A stretch of 6,161 nucleotides of DNA. Origin: Nitrospira sp. UBA5698 (lineage in GTDB: Bacteria > Nitrospirota > Nitrospiria > Nitrospirales > Nitrospiraceae). The notes under the pieces were generated by a model. That model saw only the letters and a list, made by a program, of their open reading frames with translations, was not told where the DNA came from and ran no database searches. Below, in pieces: positions 1 to 6,161 of the stretch; position 1 is the stretch's first letter, and the number at the start of each line of letters is the position of its first letter. The DNA is taken from assembly GCA_002420115.1 (NCBI GenBank), contig DIHK01000035.1, forward strand, positions 1-6,161, read 5' to 3'. A program made the translations under genes and the position numbers.

Positions 1-2495
1 CTGAAGTCGGAGTCAACCAGCAGTTCTTCGATGGCTTTGGCAAGGGCCACCGGGTCGCGCGGTGCGACCAACAGGCCGTTGAGTCGATCTTTAATGATTT
101 CCGGAATGCCGGAGACTGATGTGGAAATCACCGGGACTCCAGAGGCCATGGCTTCGGCGAGGACGTTCGGAATGCCGTCTCGATCACCGTTGTCCACCAC
201 GTGACAGGGGAGCGCGAAGACCGTCGCCTCTTGATAGATCGTGCGGAGCGCGTCTTGTGTCACACCTGGTTCGATTGCAATGTTTTCCTCAAGACCATAC
301 CGGTGAATCAGGCCCATCACTACATCGGTCTGTTCATCAGGTTCACCGACGATCCGGCAACGGAACGGGATTCCGTGCTCATGAATGATCCGACAGGCCT
401 CGATCAAAAAGGGAAACCCTTTCTTTTCGACGAAGCGTCCGACTGACAGGATTGTTGGGATTGCCGGCGTCTCTCGGTCAATGGCCGGAGCGAAACGCGT
501 CGTATCGACTCCATGATAGATGGTGTGGATCGGGGCACTCTGTGAGGAGACGTCCTGCAAGTGATGATGGTTGGCTCCTGTGCAGGTCACGACGAACTTC
601 GCTCGACGTAGTTTAAGCGACAGCAGATCGCCGGGGTTCAGTTTTGGCAGATAAATGTCCTTGGCGTGGGCGGTAAAGCTGAAGGGCAGGTCGCTCAGCA
701 TGCTTGCGAACATGGCCATGGTTGTTGCGCCATGGCAAAAGTGGGCGTGCAGATGACGGATGTTTCCTGACTTGAGAACGGAGTCGGCAATCGCCCCGGC
801 ACGAAGAAAATCTTTGTAGAACACTTTCTTGGGCCACGTGAAGACGCTGCTCCGACAGCTCAGGCTCAATGTCCAGGCTTCCCATGCAGCATGCAGATAT
901 CGGAGCGGAACGGTGCGAAGGAGTCGAACATGACTCGAACAATATCGTGGAAGGTTTGCGATCAGCCAGGACAGAAATCCGCTGTCTGTTTTCTCGCTGT
1001 CTTCGGGCAGATAGGTGAGCGGTGAAATGAGGGCCTTTCCATGCGGTCCGGTACAGTTCGCTTCGCCTTGAAACGCAGAGAAGAGGTGCAGCTGAAGCCC
1101 CATCTGCTCCAGGAGCATAACTTCGTTGGTGATGAAGGCTTCTGATCGACGGGGGAATCCTTTCATAATATAACCGATGCTGCCGTCGGACGAGCGGGTC
1201 TCTGCCTTGTTTCTGCCTGGATGGGGAAAGGTGTCTGCCGTTTGCAATGGGGCTGCTTCTATCGGTACCGTTCCCGTGAGAAAGAGCGTCTTGAGTTGAT
1301 GGCTCGCATGGCTGGACGTAAATTGCTGCTCAATGGTCTCACGCCCGGCTTGTCCTAAGCGTTGACGGATTGCCGGATGATCCAGAAGATGAGCGAGGGC
1401 CAGCGCTAACGCTTCAGGGTCTCGCTGGGGAACAAGAAGACCGTTGTGATCGTGTCGGACAAGTTCCGGAATGCCTGAAACTCCAGTCGTGACGACGGGG
1501 AGTCGGCATGCCATGGCTTCCATGAGGACGTTCGGAATCCCGTCGCGATCGCCGTCCTGAGCGACCTGACAGGGAAGGGCAAAGATGTTGGCACGTTGGT
1601 AGAGACCCACGACTTCTTCGAGTGGTTGTTGTCCCATCAACAGGACGAGATGTTCGAGATGGAACTCTTGAATCAGCGCTTCCATGGCGGATTGCAAGGG
1701 GCCGAATCCAACGATGCAGCAGTGAAACCGGTAGCCACGGACGTTCAGCAAATGGCAGGCGTGGAGGAGCGTGAGTAACCCTTTCTTTTCTCGAAAGCGT
1801 GCGACGCTTACGATTGTGGGGGTCGCCGACGGTGCAGTAGGATGATCGTGCCGTAGCCGGTCGAATCGGGCCAGATTCAGGCCGTGGTAGAGACGAAGGA
1901 GCGGGGTGCCGTTGTCCGACAGACGTTGGAGGTACTGCCGATTATCCTCGGTGCAGGTGACGACGAATTCCGCATGGTGCATTTTCCTTTGTAGTATGGC
2001 TGGTGGTGTGAGGAAGATATCCTTTGCGTGGCAGGTCATGCTGTACGGAATGCCTGTCAGCCGGTGAGCGAGTTCAGCGACGCTCGTGGGGGCATTCGCA
2101 AAGTGGACGTGGAGGTGAACGATGCGGTGGTTGAGAAGCGCCGCAGCGAGTGAACCGGCCTGGATAAATTTCGGCCACGAGGGCTGCTCGGTGGATCGAC
2201 GCCAAAATTGAACGGTTGAGATATACCGCCGAGGAGCGGTCATGAAGAGTCGAAGATGGGCCCAGAACGGATTGTGGTGCAAGGTGCCGAGCGAGCGGGG
2301 TAGATAGGTAACCGATGCGCGGACTTGGCCGACCATATCGTGGGTGACAGGGTCGGTCGGCGGCTCAAGGGCGAAGACCGACAAGTCCAGTCCCAGCGCT
2401 TCCAGGTCCAACACCTCTTGCAGGATGAATGTCTCCGACACTTTTGGAAACACTTTGAGGAGGTATCCGATTCTTGTCGTAGATTGTGTCGACAT
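1..2495 (-). CDS. Tandem GT4-GT4 glycosyltransferase fusion (C-terminus cut by window edge)
   Basis: An uninterrupted frame runs from the ATG at 2495 to the left edge: 831 complete codons and no stop seen. It encodes two successive GT-B, GT4-type glycosyltransferase domains. Domain 1 (about residues 8-407) opens with IGYLLKVFPKVSETF and carries HVHF (129-132), CHAKDIF (155-161), YHGLN (203-207), the donor-phosphate motif VARFREKKG (231-239) and GDRDGIPNVLMEAMA (315-329). A Pro/Thr/Ala-containing linker of about 30 residues follows. Domain 2 repeats the set: IGYIMKGFPRRSE (440-452), HAHF (582-585), AHAKDIY (609-615), YHGVD (660-664), VGRFVEKKG (685-693) and GDRDGIPNVLAEAMA (770-784). GT4 enzymes transfer sugars from activated donors, usually at the cytoplasmic face of the membrane; I see no membrane segment. 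The start is fixed by an in-frame TAG two codons upstream, which is the stop of the preceding glycosyltransferase, so translational coupling is likely; the Shine-Dalgarno (GGTG) is weak. The sugar and acceptor are unknown. By comparison with domain 1, some tens of residues are probably missing at the C-terminus. Confidence 0.93.
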   Translation of the reverse strand, partial: MSTQSTTRIGYLLKVFPKVSETFILQEVLDLEALGLDLSVFALEPPTDPVTHDMVGQVRASVTYLPRSLGTLHHNPFWAHLRLFMTAPRRYISTVQFWRRSTEQPSWPKFIQAGSLAAALLNHRIVHLHVHFANAPTSVAELAHRLTGIPYSMTCHAKDIFLTPPAILQRKMHHAEFVVTCTEDNRQYLQRLSDNGTPLLRLYHGLNLARFDRLRHDHPTAPSATPTIVSVARFREKKGLLTLLHACHLLNVRGYRFHCCIVGFGPLQSAMEALIQEFHLEHLVLLMGQQPLEEVVGLYQRANIFALPCQVAQDGDRDGIPNVLMEAMACRLPVVTTGVSGIPELVRHDHNGLLVPQRDPEALALALAHLLDHPAIRQRLGQAGRETIEQQFTSSHASHQLKTLFLTGTVPIEAAPLQTADTFPHPGRNKAETRSSDGSIGYIMKGFPRRSEAFITNEVMLLEQMGLQLHLFSAFQGEANCTGPHGKALISPLTYLPEDSEKTDSGFLSWLIANLPRYCSSHVRLLRTVPLRYLHAAWEAWTLSLSCRSSVFTWPKKVFYKDFLRAGAIADSVLKSGNIRHLHAHFCHGATTMAMFASMLSDLPFSFTAHAKDIYLPKLNPGDLLSLKLRRAKFVVTCTGANHHHLQDVSSQSAPIHTIYHGVDTTRFAPAIDRETPAIPTILSVGRFVEKKGFPFLIEACRIIHEHGIPFRCRIVGEPDEQTDVVMGLIHRYGLEENIAIEPGVTQDALRTIYQEATVFALPCHVVDNGDRDGIPNVLAEAMASGVPVISTSVSGIPEIIKDRLNGLLVAPRDPVALAKAIEELLVDSDF

Positions 2496-2498
2496 GGT

Positions 2499-3773
2499 CT
2501 ACACCGTGGAGTGGTGCGCCCTCAGTGTCGCCCGCGAGAGAATGTCCGATGGGGGACTGATGAGAGCGGTGCTTGTCCGCATGTGCTGTGTTTCCATAAA
2601 CAACTGAGTCACGGCCCTGGAGACGTTTGCACCGCCGTTCAGAGGTATTCCGATATCCTCCGGGCGAGGGGGCCGAGGCTGTTGCAACGACTGTGTGATG
2701 GCTTTGAATAGACTCGTAGGGGTCAATTGATCCGGGTGCATCATGTCGATCAGCCCATGCGCTGCAAGGCGTTCTGCTCTGATGTATTGTTCAAGTCGAG
2801 GACGGACTCGTGGCACGATAATCCCCCGCTGGTTGGCGGTCAGAATCTCAACGACGGTGTTATAGCCGCCCATGGACACAACGAGATCAGCTGCCGCAAG
2901 ATACTCGTACAGTCGTGGGGTGAAATCTAGGACGGTTAATGCCAGCTCCGGAGAGGCGGCTTGCTGGAGGCGACGGTGTTGCTCAGGGCCCATCAACGGG
3001 CCGGTCACGATGAGGGTGTCAAAATTGGGCCGTCGAGAAGCAAATCGTTTTCTGAGCATCGTGACGTATGCCTTCACGAGGGGATAGCCATCGTTCCCGC
3101 CACCGGGGGTGACCAGAACCAAGCGATCGCTCCGTAGAGCTAAGTCTCGGCGAGTGTCCTCTCGAGAAACGTCCGGTTGTGTTCTGCCCACATAGCCGCA
3201 CGAGACAACCTTCTGCTCAATGCTCCGCGGAAGTCCATATTCTTTGACTGGATCATAGATCGTGCGTGAGCCGTAAAGGAAAATGGCGTGATACGTGTTC
3301 TTCAGCAAGGGGATGATGCCGGACTTGGTCCATTCAGCTTGAACGTGATCGGGATGATCCTCGATATCGCGCATCCCCAAGATAATTCTGGTTGAGGGCG
3401 ACTTGGTCTTGAGGAATTGGAGGGCCGGTAAGAGTTCCCCTCGTATGCCGGCCGGGGCCTTGTCGACTAAGAAGATGTCGGGTCGCAAATTGCGGACGCT
3501 CTCGAGAATGATGCGTTGGCGAAGCTTGAGCGTGATGTCGATTGTATGCGGAAGCAGTCGCGAGCAATACTGTCCGTCGGCGTCCTTGGTGAGCGCCGGC
3601 AACTTAATGTACTCCATACGTTCAGGTAACGCATAGGCGTGAGCCTGCATGGATCCGGTCAGCATGATCAGAGAGGCATGCGGGATACGTTCAGACAGAT
3701 GCTGCGCAATTTCCAGGCTCCGGCGGATGTGGCCGAGGCCGTAACTATCGTGTGAGTAGAGCATGATCAACAT
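2499..3773 (-). CDS. MurG/GT28-like glycosyltransferase, COG4671 type
   Basis: This 424-residue protein resembles predicted glycosyltransferases of the COG4671 group, which share the GT-B fold with MurG and other GT28 enzymes. The N-terminal half opens with LYSHDSYGLGHIRRS (5-19), the Gly-rich loop and GH pair typical of the acceptor-side domain. The C-terminal half has PGGGNDGY (223-230), TGPLM (257-261), a Gly-rich donor-binding segment SMGGYNTVVE (300-309) and PRVRPRLEQYIRAE (321-334). No signal peptide or transmembrane helix is visible, so it probably acts in the cytoplasm or at the inner membrane surface. The ATG at 3773 is the furthest upstream start in frame: no ATG, GTG or TTG lies between it and an in-frame TGA about 70 bases upstream, and a GAGG Shine-Dalgarno sits 8 bases before it. 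Its TAG stop is one codon before the tandem GT4 gene, so the two are very likely cotranscribed and act in one glycan pathway. The substrate cannot be read from the sequence. The last 35 or so residues (390-424) look like an unstructured tail. Confidence 0.88.
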   Translation of the reverse strand: MLIMLYSHDSYGLGHIRRSLEIAQHLSERIPHASLIMLTGSMQAHAYALPERMEYIKLPALTKDADGQYCSRLLPHTIDITLKLRQRIILESVRNLRPDIFLVDKAPAGIRGELLPALQFLKTKSPSTRIILGMRDIEDHPDHVQAEWTKSGIIPLLKNTYHAIFLYGSRTIYDPVKEYGLPRSIEQKVVSCGYVGRTQPDVSREDTRRDLALRSDRLVLVTPGGGNDGYPLVKAYVTMLRKRFASRRPNFDTLIVTGPLMGPEQHRRLQQAASPELALTVLDFTPRLYEYLAAADLVVSMGGYNTVVEILTANQRGIIVPRVRPRLEQYIRAERLAAHGLIDMMHPDQLTPTSLFKAITQSLQQPRPPRPEDIGIPLNGGANVSRAVTQLFMETQHMRTSTALISPPSDILSRATLRAHHSTV

Positions 3774-3932
3774 CGGTTCAGCCTCATTCTTCCTTGTCGC
3801 CCAGGTATGCGCGGTCGGTTCATGACCACTTCCGTCGTTTGCTCATGTTCGTGTTGAAACAGCCTCTCATGTGCATCTCAGATACAGTCATGTTTGTTGG
3901 ACGAGACTGATTGGATTTCGTAAACACATTCG
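3774..3932. other. Intergenic gap between solo receiver and glycosyltransferase genes
   Basis: This is a 159-base stretch without a supported gene. It has no clear hairpin-plus-T terminator after the receiver stop and no convincing -35/-10 pair for the glycosyltransferase genes. It contains a pair of 11-base-spaced TCTCA repeats (annotated separately) and four TCATG pentamers at 3820, 3843, 3867 and 3888, spaced 23, 24 and 21 bases. Whether the glycosyltransferases have their own promoter here or are read from upstream cannot be decided by eye. Confidence 0.6.
3864..3880 (+). promoter_or_regulatory. Possible second regulator site: two TCTCA repeats 11 bases apart
   Basis: The + strand reads CTCTCA (3864-3869), five bases, then ATCTCA (3875-3880). 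Hexamer and period match the four-copy array at 4395-4438, but the orientation is opposite relative to the downstream gene. A third repeat in phase (AGTCAT, 3886-3891) is poor. If real, it is a single-dimer site for the same OmpR-family regulator in front of the glycosyltransferase genes. Two short hexamers can recur by chance, so this is tentative. Confidence 0.25.
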
Positions 3933-4334
3933 TTACAGGTTCTGCTCGATCATCGCCGCCGGACGGTTGGAAACGATGCCGGACGCACCAAAGCGTGTAA
4001 GCGTCTCGAGAAGGTCATCGAATGAAAATGGTTTCGAAAGATAGGCATTCGCGCCAGCCTGCCTACTCATTTTTTCCATTTCCGCCGTCCCTTTCGCCGT
4101 CATGAGGAGGATGGACGATTCCACCCCTCGCTGCCTGAGGGTCCGGCAGATGTCGAGCCCGTCATCAGGCCCCAGAAAAATATCGAGGATGATGACGTCG
4201 TAGACATTCGCCCTGGTCAGGGCCAATGTCTGCGACTTTCCTGAGGAAACCTCTACGCGGTGCTCTTCGGCTTCAAGCCCTCGCTTCATGAAACTGACAA
4301 TCCGTTCATCATCTTCCACGATCAGAATGTGCAC
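3933..4334 (-). CDS. Stand-alone receiver domain protein (CheY-like, no output domain)
   Basis: This 133-residue protein consists of a single phosphoacceptor receiver domain and a tail of about 18 residues. The acidic pocket D8/D9, phosphoacceptor D51, conserved T79 and K101 (in YLSKPF) are all present, so it should accept phosphate. Its first strand and helix match the neighbouring OmpR-type regulator at 18 of 22 positions (HIL-VEDDERI--F-KRGLEAE), which points to local duplication with loss of the DNA-binding domain. Compared with that neighbour, the Asp pair before the conserved YL-KPF is Asn-Ala and the Arg-rich end of helix 5 is gone, so OmpR-type dimerisation is doubtful. The start is GTG: an in-frame TAG lies 9 bases upstream, and GGGAG sits 5 bases before it. 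The gene is preceded by a phased-repeat array that probably controls it. It could be a phosphate sink, a phosphorelay intermediate or a protein-protein switch; its partner is not identifiable here. Confidence 0.9.
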   Translation of the reverse strand: MHILIVEDDERIVSFMKRGLEAEEHRVEVSSGKSQTLALTRANVYDVIILDIFLGPDDGLDICRTLRQRGVESSILLMTAKGTAEMEKMSRQAGANAYLSKPFSFDDLLETLTRFGASGIVSNRPAAMIEQNL

Positions 4335-4394
4335 AGCCGCTCCCTATCTGAGTATCGTGACGCGCAATATCGCCAGGGGGGTACCGTACGCGAA

Positions 4395-4438
4395 CGAGAT
4401 GAGAGGCGGCTGAGAGCGAGATGAGAAATTGATAAGAA
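4395..4438 (-). promoter_or_regulatory. Four 11-base-phased direct repeats, probable OmpR/PhoB-family operator
   Basis: Read on the minus strand towards the solo receiver gene, hexamers TTCTTA, TTCTCA, CTCTCA and CTCTCA begin at 4438, 4427, 4416 and 4405, exactly 11 bases apart, each followed by a five-base spacer. Two of the full 11-base units differ only in their first base. Tandem direct repeats of about 7 bases at 11-base spacing are how OmpR/PhoB-family dimers bind DNA, head to tail on one face of the helix; four units would hold two dimers. The array ends 60 bases before the GTG start. A possible -10 (GATATT, 4371-4366) lies downstream but has no clear -35, as expected for an activator-dependent promoter. 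The OmpR-type regulator encoded just upstream is the obvious candidate ligand. Confidence 0.6.
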
Positions 4439-4478
4439 CTAAGATGTGTATTGTGTAGGAAGTATCTCAGCAGGTGGG

Positions 4479-5174
4479 TCAGGAAGATTGAGTGTCGGAG
4501 ATTTTGTATCCAAAATCTCGCACGGTCTGAATCAGTTTTGTTTGCGAGACGCTGTCGATCTTTTTGCGGAGGTATCCGATGTAGACATCGACGGTATTGG
4601 TCAGGGTGTCGTGATGATAGCCCCAGACTTGTTCGAGAATTGAGGTGCGACTGAGCGCTTTATTAGGATGGGACATCAGAAATGCTAACAGGTCAAATTC
4701 TTTCCGAGTCAAGGAGATGATCGCGTTGCCTCGGCGCACTTCGCGTGAGCTTCGGTTGAGCGAGAGGTCGGCCACGCACAATACCTGGGCGGTTTCTTCG
4801 TTGTAGGATGGTCGCCGTCGGAGCAAGGCCTTAATGCGCGCAAGCAGTTCCTCGAAGGCAAAGGGTTTTGTGAGATAGTCGTCCGCGCCATGGTCGAATC
4901 CGCTCAATTTGTCCTCCAAGGCATCTTTGGCCGTCAGAATGAGGATCGGGGTCTCAATCTGTTCACGGCGCAAGGATTGACAGACTTGGTGGCCATGTGT
5001 GTCCGGTAATACAAGGTCAAGGATGATCAGGTCGTAGGGTGTCAGGCCTCGCTGTACTCCTTCTTGCCCATCTTGAGCGACATCCACCAGGTAGCCTTCC
5101 GCTTCCAGTCCACGTTTGATGAACGTTGAGATCCGCTCGTCGTCTTCCACTACGAGGATATGTATGGCCGCCAT
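4479..5174 (-). CDS. OmpR/PhoB-family response regulator
   Basis: This is a 231-residue two-domain transcription factor of the usual family length. The receiver (about 4-120) has acidic residues D11/D12, phosphoacceptor D53, T81 and K103, with the family-typical GADDYLTKPF and ARIKALLRR. The winged-helix DNA-binding domain (about 130-226) shows LTRKEFDLLAFLMSHPNKALSR, ILEQVWGY, a recognition helix around NTVDVYIGYLRKKI (193-206) and the wing TVRDFGYKI. The ATG at 5174 is chosen because the kinase stop is one codon upstream in the same frame, and AAGGG lies 8 bases before it. The gene is the cognate partner of the upstream kinase: 3 bases separate them and translation is probably coupled. The phased repeats just downstream, before the solo receiver, are its best candidate target. 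The signal and the wider regulon are unknown; similar proteins serve envelope stress, metal and phosphate responses, and nothing here selects among them. Confidence 0.96.
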   Translation of the reverse strand: MAAIHILVVEDDERISTFIKRGLEAEGYLVDVAQDGQEGVQRGLTPYDLIILDLVLPDTHGHQVCQSLRREQIETPILILTAKDALEDKLSGFDHGADDYLTKPFAFEELLARIKALLRRRPSYNEETAQVLCVADLSLNRSSREVRRGNAIISLTRKEFDLLAFLMSHPNKALSRTSILEQVWGYHHDTLTNTVDVYIGYLRKKIDSVSQTKLIQTVRDFGYKISDTQSS

Positions 5175-5177
5175 GGG

Positions 5178-6161
5178 CTAGACCCTTTCCGGTGTGTGTG
5201 ACGCATGATCAGGTTCGTGAGTACATTGTGAGGAGGGAACCGGATGAAGGGGAAGTCGAACGGTCACCGTCGTGCCCTGGTGGAGAGTACTGGTGATCGA
5301 GATGTCCCCGTGGTGCGCTTCTGCAATCCACTTGGCGATCGGCAGACCAAGTCCGGCCCCACCCACTGCCGATGGACGGCCCCGCCAAACACGATAGGCT
5401 CGCTTGATGACATGCGGAAGATCCGCTTCGGGAATTCCCAGCCCGTTGTCGGCGACCATGACCTGCACCTCATACTCCGAGGTGTTCAGTCGAATGACAA
5501 TCGAGCCGTCTTTCCGTCCGTATTTGACGGCATTGTCCGTGAGAATCATGAAGAGTTGCATGAGCCGCTCTGGATCCCCTTGGACCGTCGCCTCGCGTGA
5601 TACTCCTTCCAGCGTCACGGCTATGTTCTGTGAGCGCGCAAGAATGGCCGTCTCTCGGCGTACCTCTTCAAGCATCGGCCCCAGCAAGGTCGGCTTGAGA
5701 TCCATCTGCAATGGTCCCGATTCCGACCGGGCTAAAAACAGAATATCGCCGACCAACTTGTTCATTTGACTCGACAGTTGGACGATCCGTTCCAACGTGG
5801 CCCGATATTCGGCGATCGGTTTCTCCTTCCCTCTGAGGGTTACCTCAGCTTCTCCCCTGATCACGGTCAAGGGGGTCCTGAGTTCATGACTGATGTCGGC
5901 AAAAAATTGCGATCGTAATTGATCGAGCGCTTTCAACTTCTGATGGGCGTCTTGAATCGTCTCCACCGCCTGTTTTCGTTTCGTGACGTCTTGTTTGATG
6001 CTGATGAAGTGACTGATCTCGCCCTTCCGGTCACGGACGGGAGTGATCGTTTCCTCTTCCGTGTAGAGACTGCCGTCTTTTTTACGATTGGTGCTTTCGC
6101 CATGCCAGACCTTGCCGCGCATGATCGTCTGCCACTGGTTCTGATAGAAGGGCTGGGCCTG
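5178..6161 (-). CDS. PAS-containing sensor histidine kinase (N-terminus cut by window edge)
   Basis: The frame is open to the right edge: 327 codons plus stop are visible. The ATG at 6122 is internal, because the upstream codons continue the same PAS domain (FYQNQWQTI before MRGKVWHGE). Numbering from the edge, residues 1 to about 62 form the end of a PAS/PAC domain (KKDGSLYTEEETITPVRD, then HFISIKQDVTKRK). A dimerisation-phosphotransfer domain follows, with H-box ISHELRTPL and phosphoacceptor H92. The ATPase domain has N-box TDNAVKYG (N210), G1 DNGLGIP (238-244) and G2 GGAGLGLPIAKW (267-278). The F-box area is unusual: VIKRAYR (251-257), where aromatic residues are common. The kinase autophosphorylates on His and passes phosphate to the regulator encoded 3 bases downstream. 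No transmembrane segment lies in the visible part, so sensing and localisation cannot be judged. The C-terminal tail of about 22 residues is His/Pro/Ser-rich. Confidence 0.95.
   Translation of the reverse strand, partial: QAQPFYQNQWQTIMRGKVWHGESTNRKKDGSLYTEEETITPVRDRKGEISHFISIKQDVTKRKQAVETIQDAHQKLKALDQLRSQFFADISHELRTPLTVIRGEAEVTLRGKEKPIAEYRATLERIVQLSSQMNKLVGDILFLARSESGPLQMDLKPTLLGPMLEEVRRETAILARSQNIAVTLEGVSREATVQGDPERLMQLFMILTDNAVKYGRKDGSIVIRLNTSEYEVQVMVADNGLGIPEADLPHVIKRAYRVWRGRPSAVGGAGLGLPIAKWIAEAHHGDISITSTLHQGTTVTVRLPLHPVPSSQCTHEPDHASHTPERV

Noticed and set aside
119..942. Short open frames on both strands (119-388 and 201-446 on +, 613-942 on -)
   Set aside because: They lie inside the second GT4 domain of the minus-strand fusion and their translations resemble no family; they are shadow frames.
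1406..1778. Short open frames at 1406-1594 (-) and 1596-1778 (+)
   Set aside because: Both overlap domain 1 of the fusion, whose frame carries clear GT4 motifs; these are out-of-frame shadows.
2325..3636. Several + and - strand open frames across 2325-3636
   Set aside because: They are antisense or alternate-frame to the glycosyltransferase genes, with Arg/Ser-rich low-complexity translations typical of shadows.
3820..3891. A 23-codon minus-strand open frame in the intergenic gap, ending KRRKWS
   Set aside because: It has no Shine-Dalgarno before its ATG and no recognisable sequence feature. In-frame Met codons come from the repeated TCATG pentamers. There is not enough to call a small gene.
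3900..3935. Possible terminator after the solo receiver
   Set aside because: No stem of useful length followed by a T-run is present on the minus strand, so transcription may continue into the glycosyltransferase genes.
4381..4389. Perfect short palindrome GTACCGTAC next to a run of six G
   Set aside because: It is only 9 bases and too short to treat as an operator on its own; the nearby phased repeats are the stronger signal.
4446..4654. + strand open frames at 4446-4643 and 4451-4654
   Set aside because: They are antisense to the winged-helix domain of the response regulator and have no family resemblance.
6120..6122. ATG at 6122 as the start of the histidine kinase
   Set aside because: The frame is open to the window edge and the upstream residues complete a PAS domain, so the true start is outside the window.

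Overview
All genes in this window lie on the minus strand and read from right to left. The window suggests a moderately GC-rich Gram-negative environmental bacterium. The style of the response regulator and of the glycosyltransferases, with the GDRDGIPNVL signature, recalls Nitrospirota or deltaproteobacterial exopolysaccharide loci. That is an impression from the sequence, not the result of a search.

Region 1 (6161 to about 4479) is a two-component pair. It holds the C-terminal part of a PAS-containing sensor histidine kinase, cut by the right edge of the window, followed 3 bases after its stop by an OmpR/PhoB-family response regulator. Region 2 (4478 to 3933) starts with a 144-base intergenic segment holding four hexamer repeats spaced exactly 11 bases apart, the usual geometry of an OmpR/PhoB-family binding site. 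It is followed by a stand-alone receiver that looks like a paralogue of the response regulator's own receiver. Region 3 (3932 to 3774) is a 159-base intergenic gap with a weaker pair of similar repeats. Region 4 (3773 to 1) holds two tightly linked glycosyltransferase genes. The first is a MurG/GT28-like enzyme of the COG4671 type. The second is a long open frame that contains two complete-looking GT4 glycosyltransferase domains fused in tandem and runs off the left edge.

Working model (inference): the kinase phosphorylates the OmpR-type regulator and perhaps also the solo receiver. The regulator binds the phased repeats and controls the receiver gene, and possibly the glycosyltransferases downstream, which build a surface or extracellular polysaccharide. 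The most notable items are the GT4-GT4 fusion, the phased-repeat operator and the solo receiver that has lost OmpR-type dimer residues. I found no RNA genes, mobile elements, CRISPR arrays or convincing terminators.
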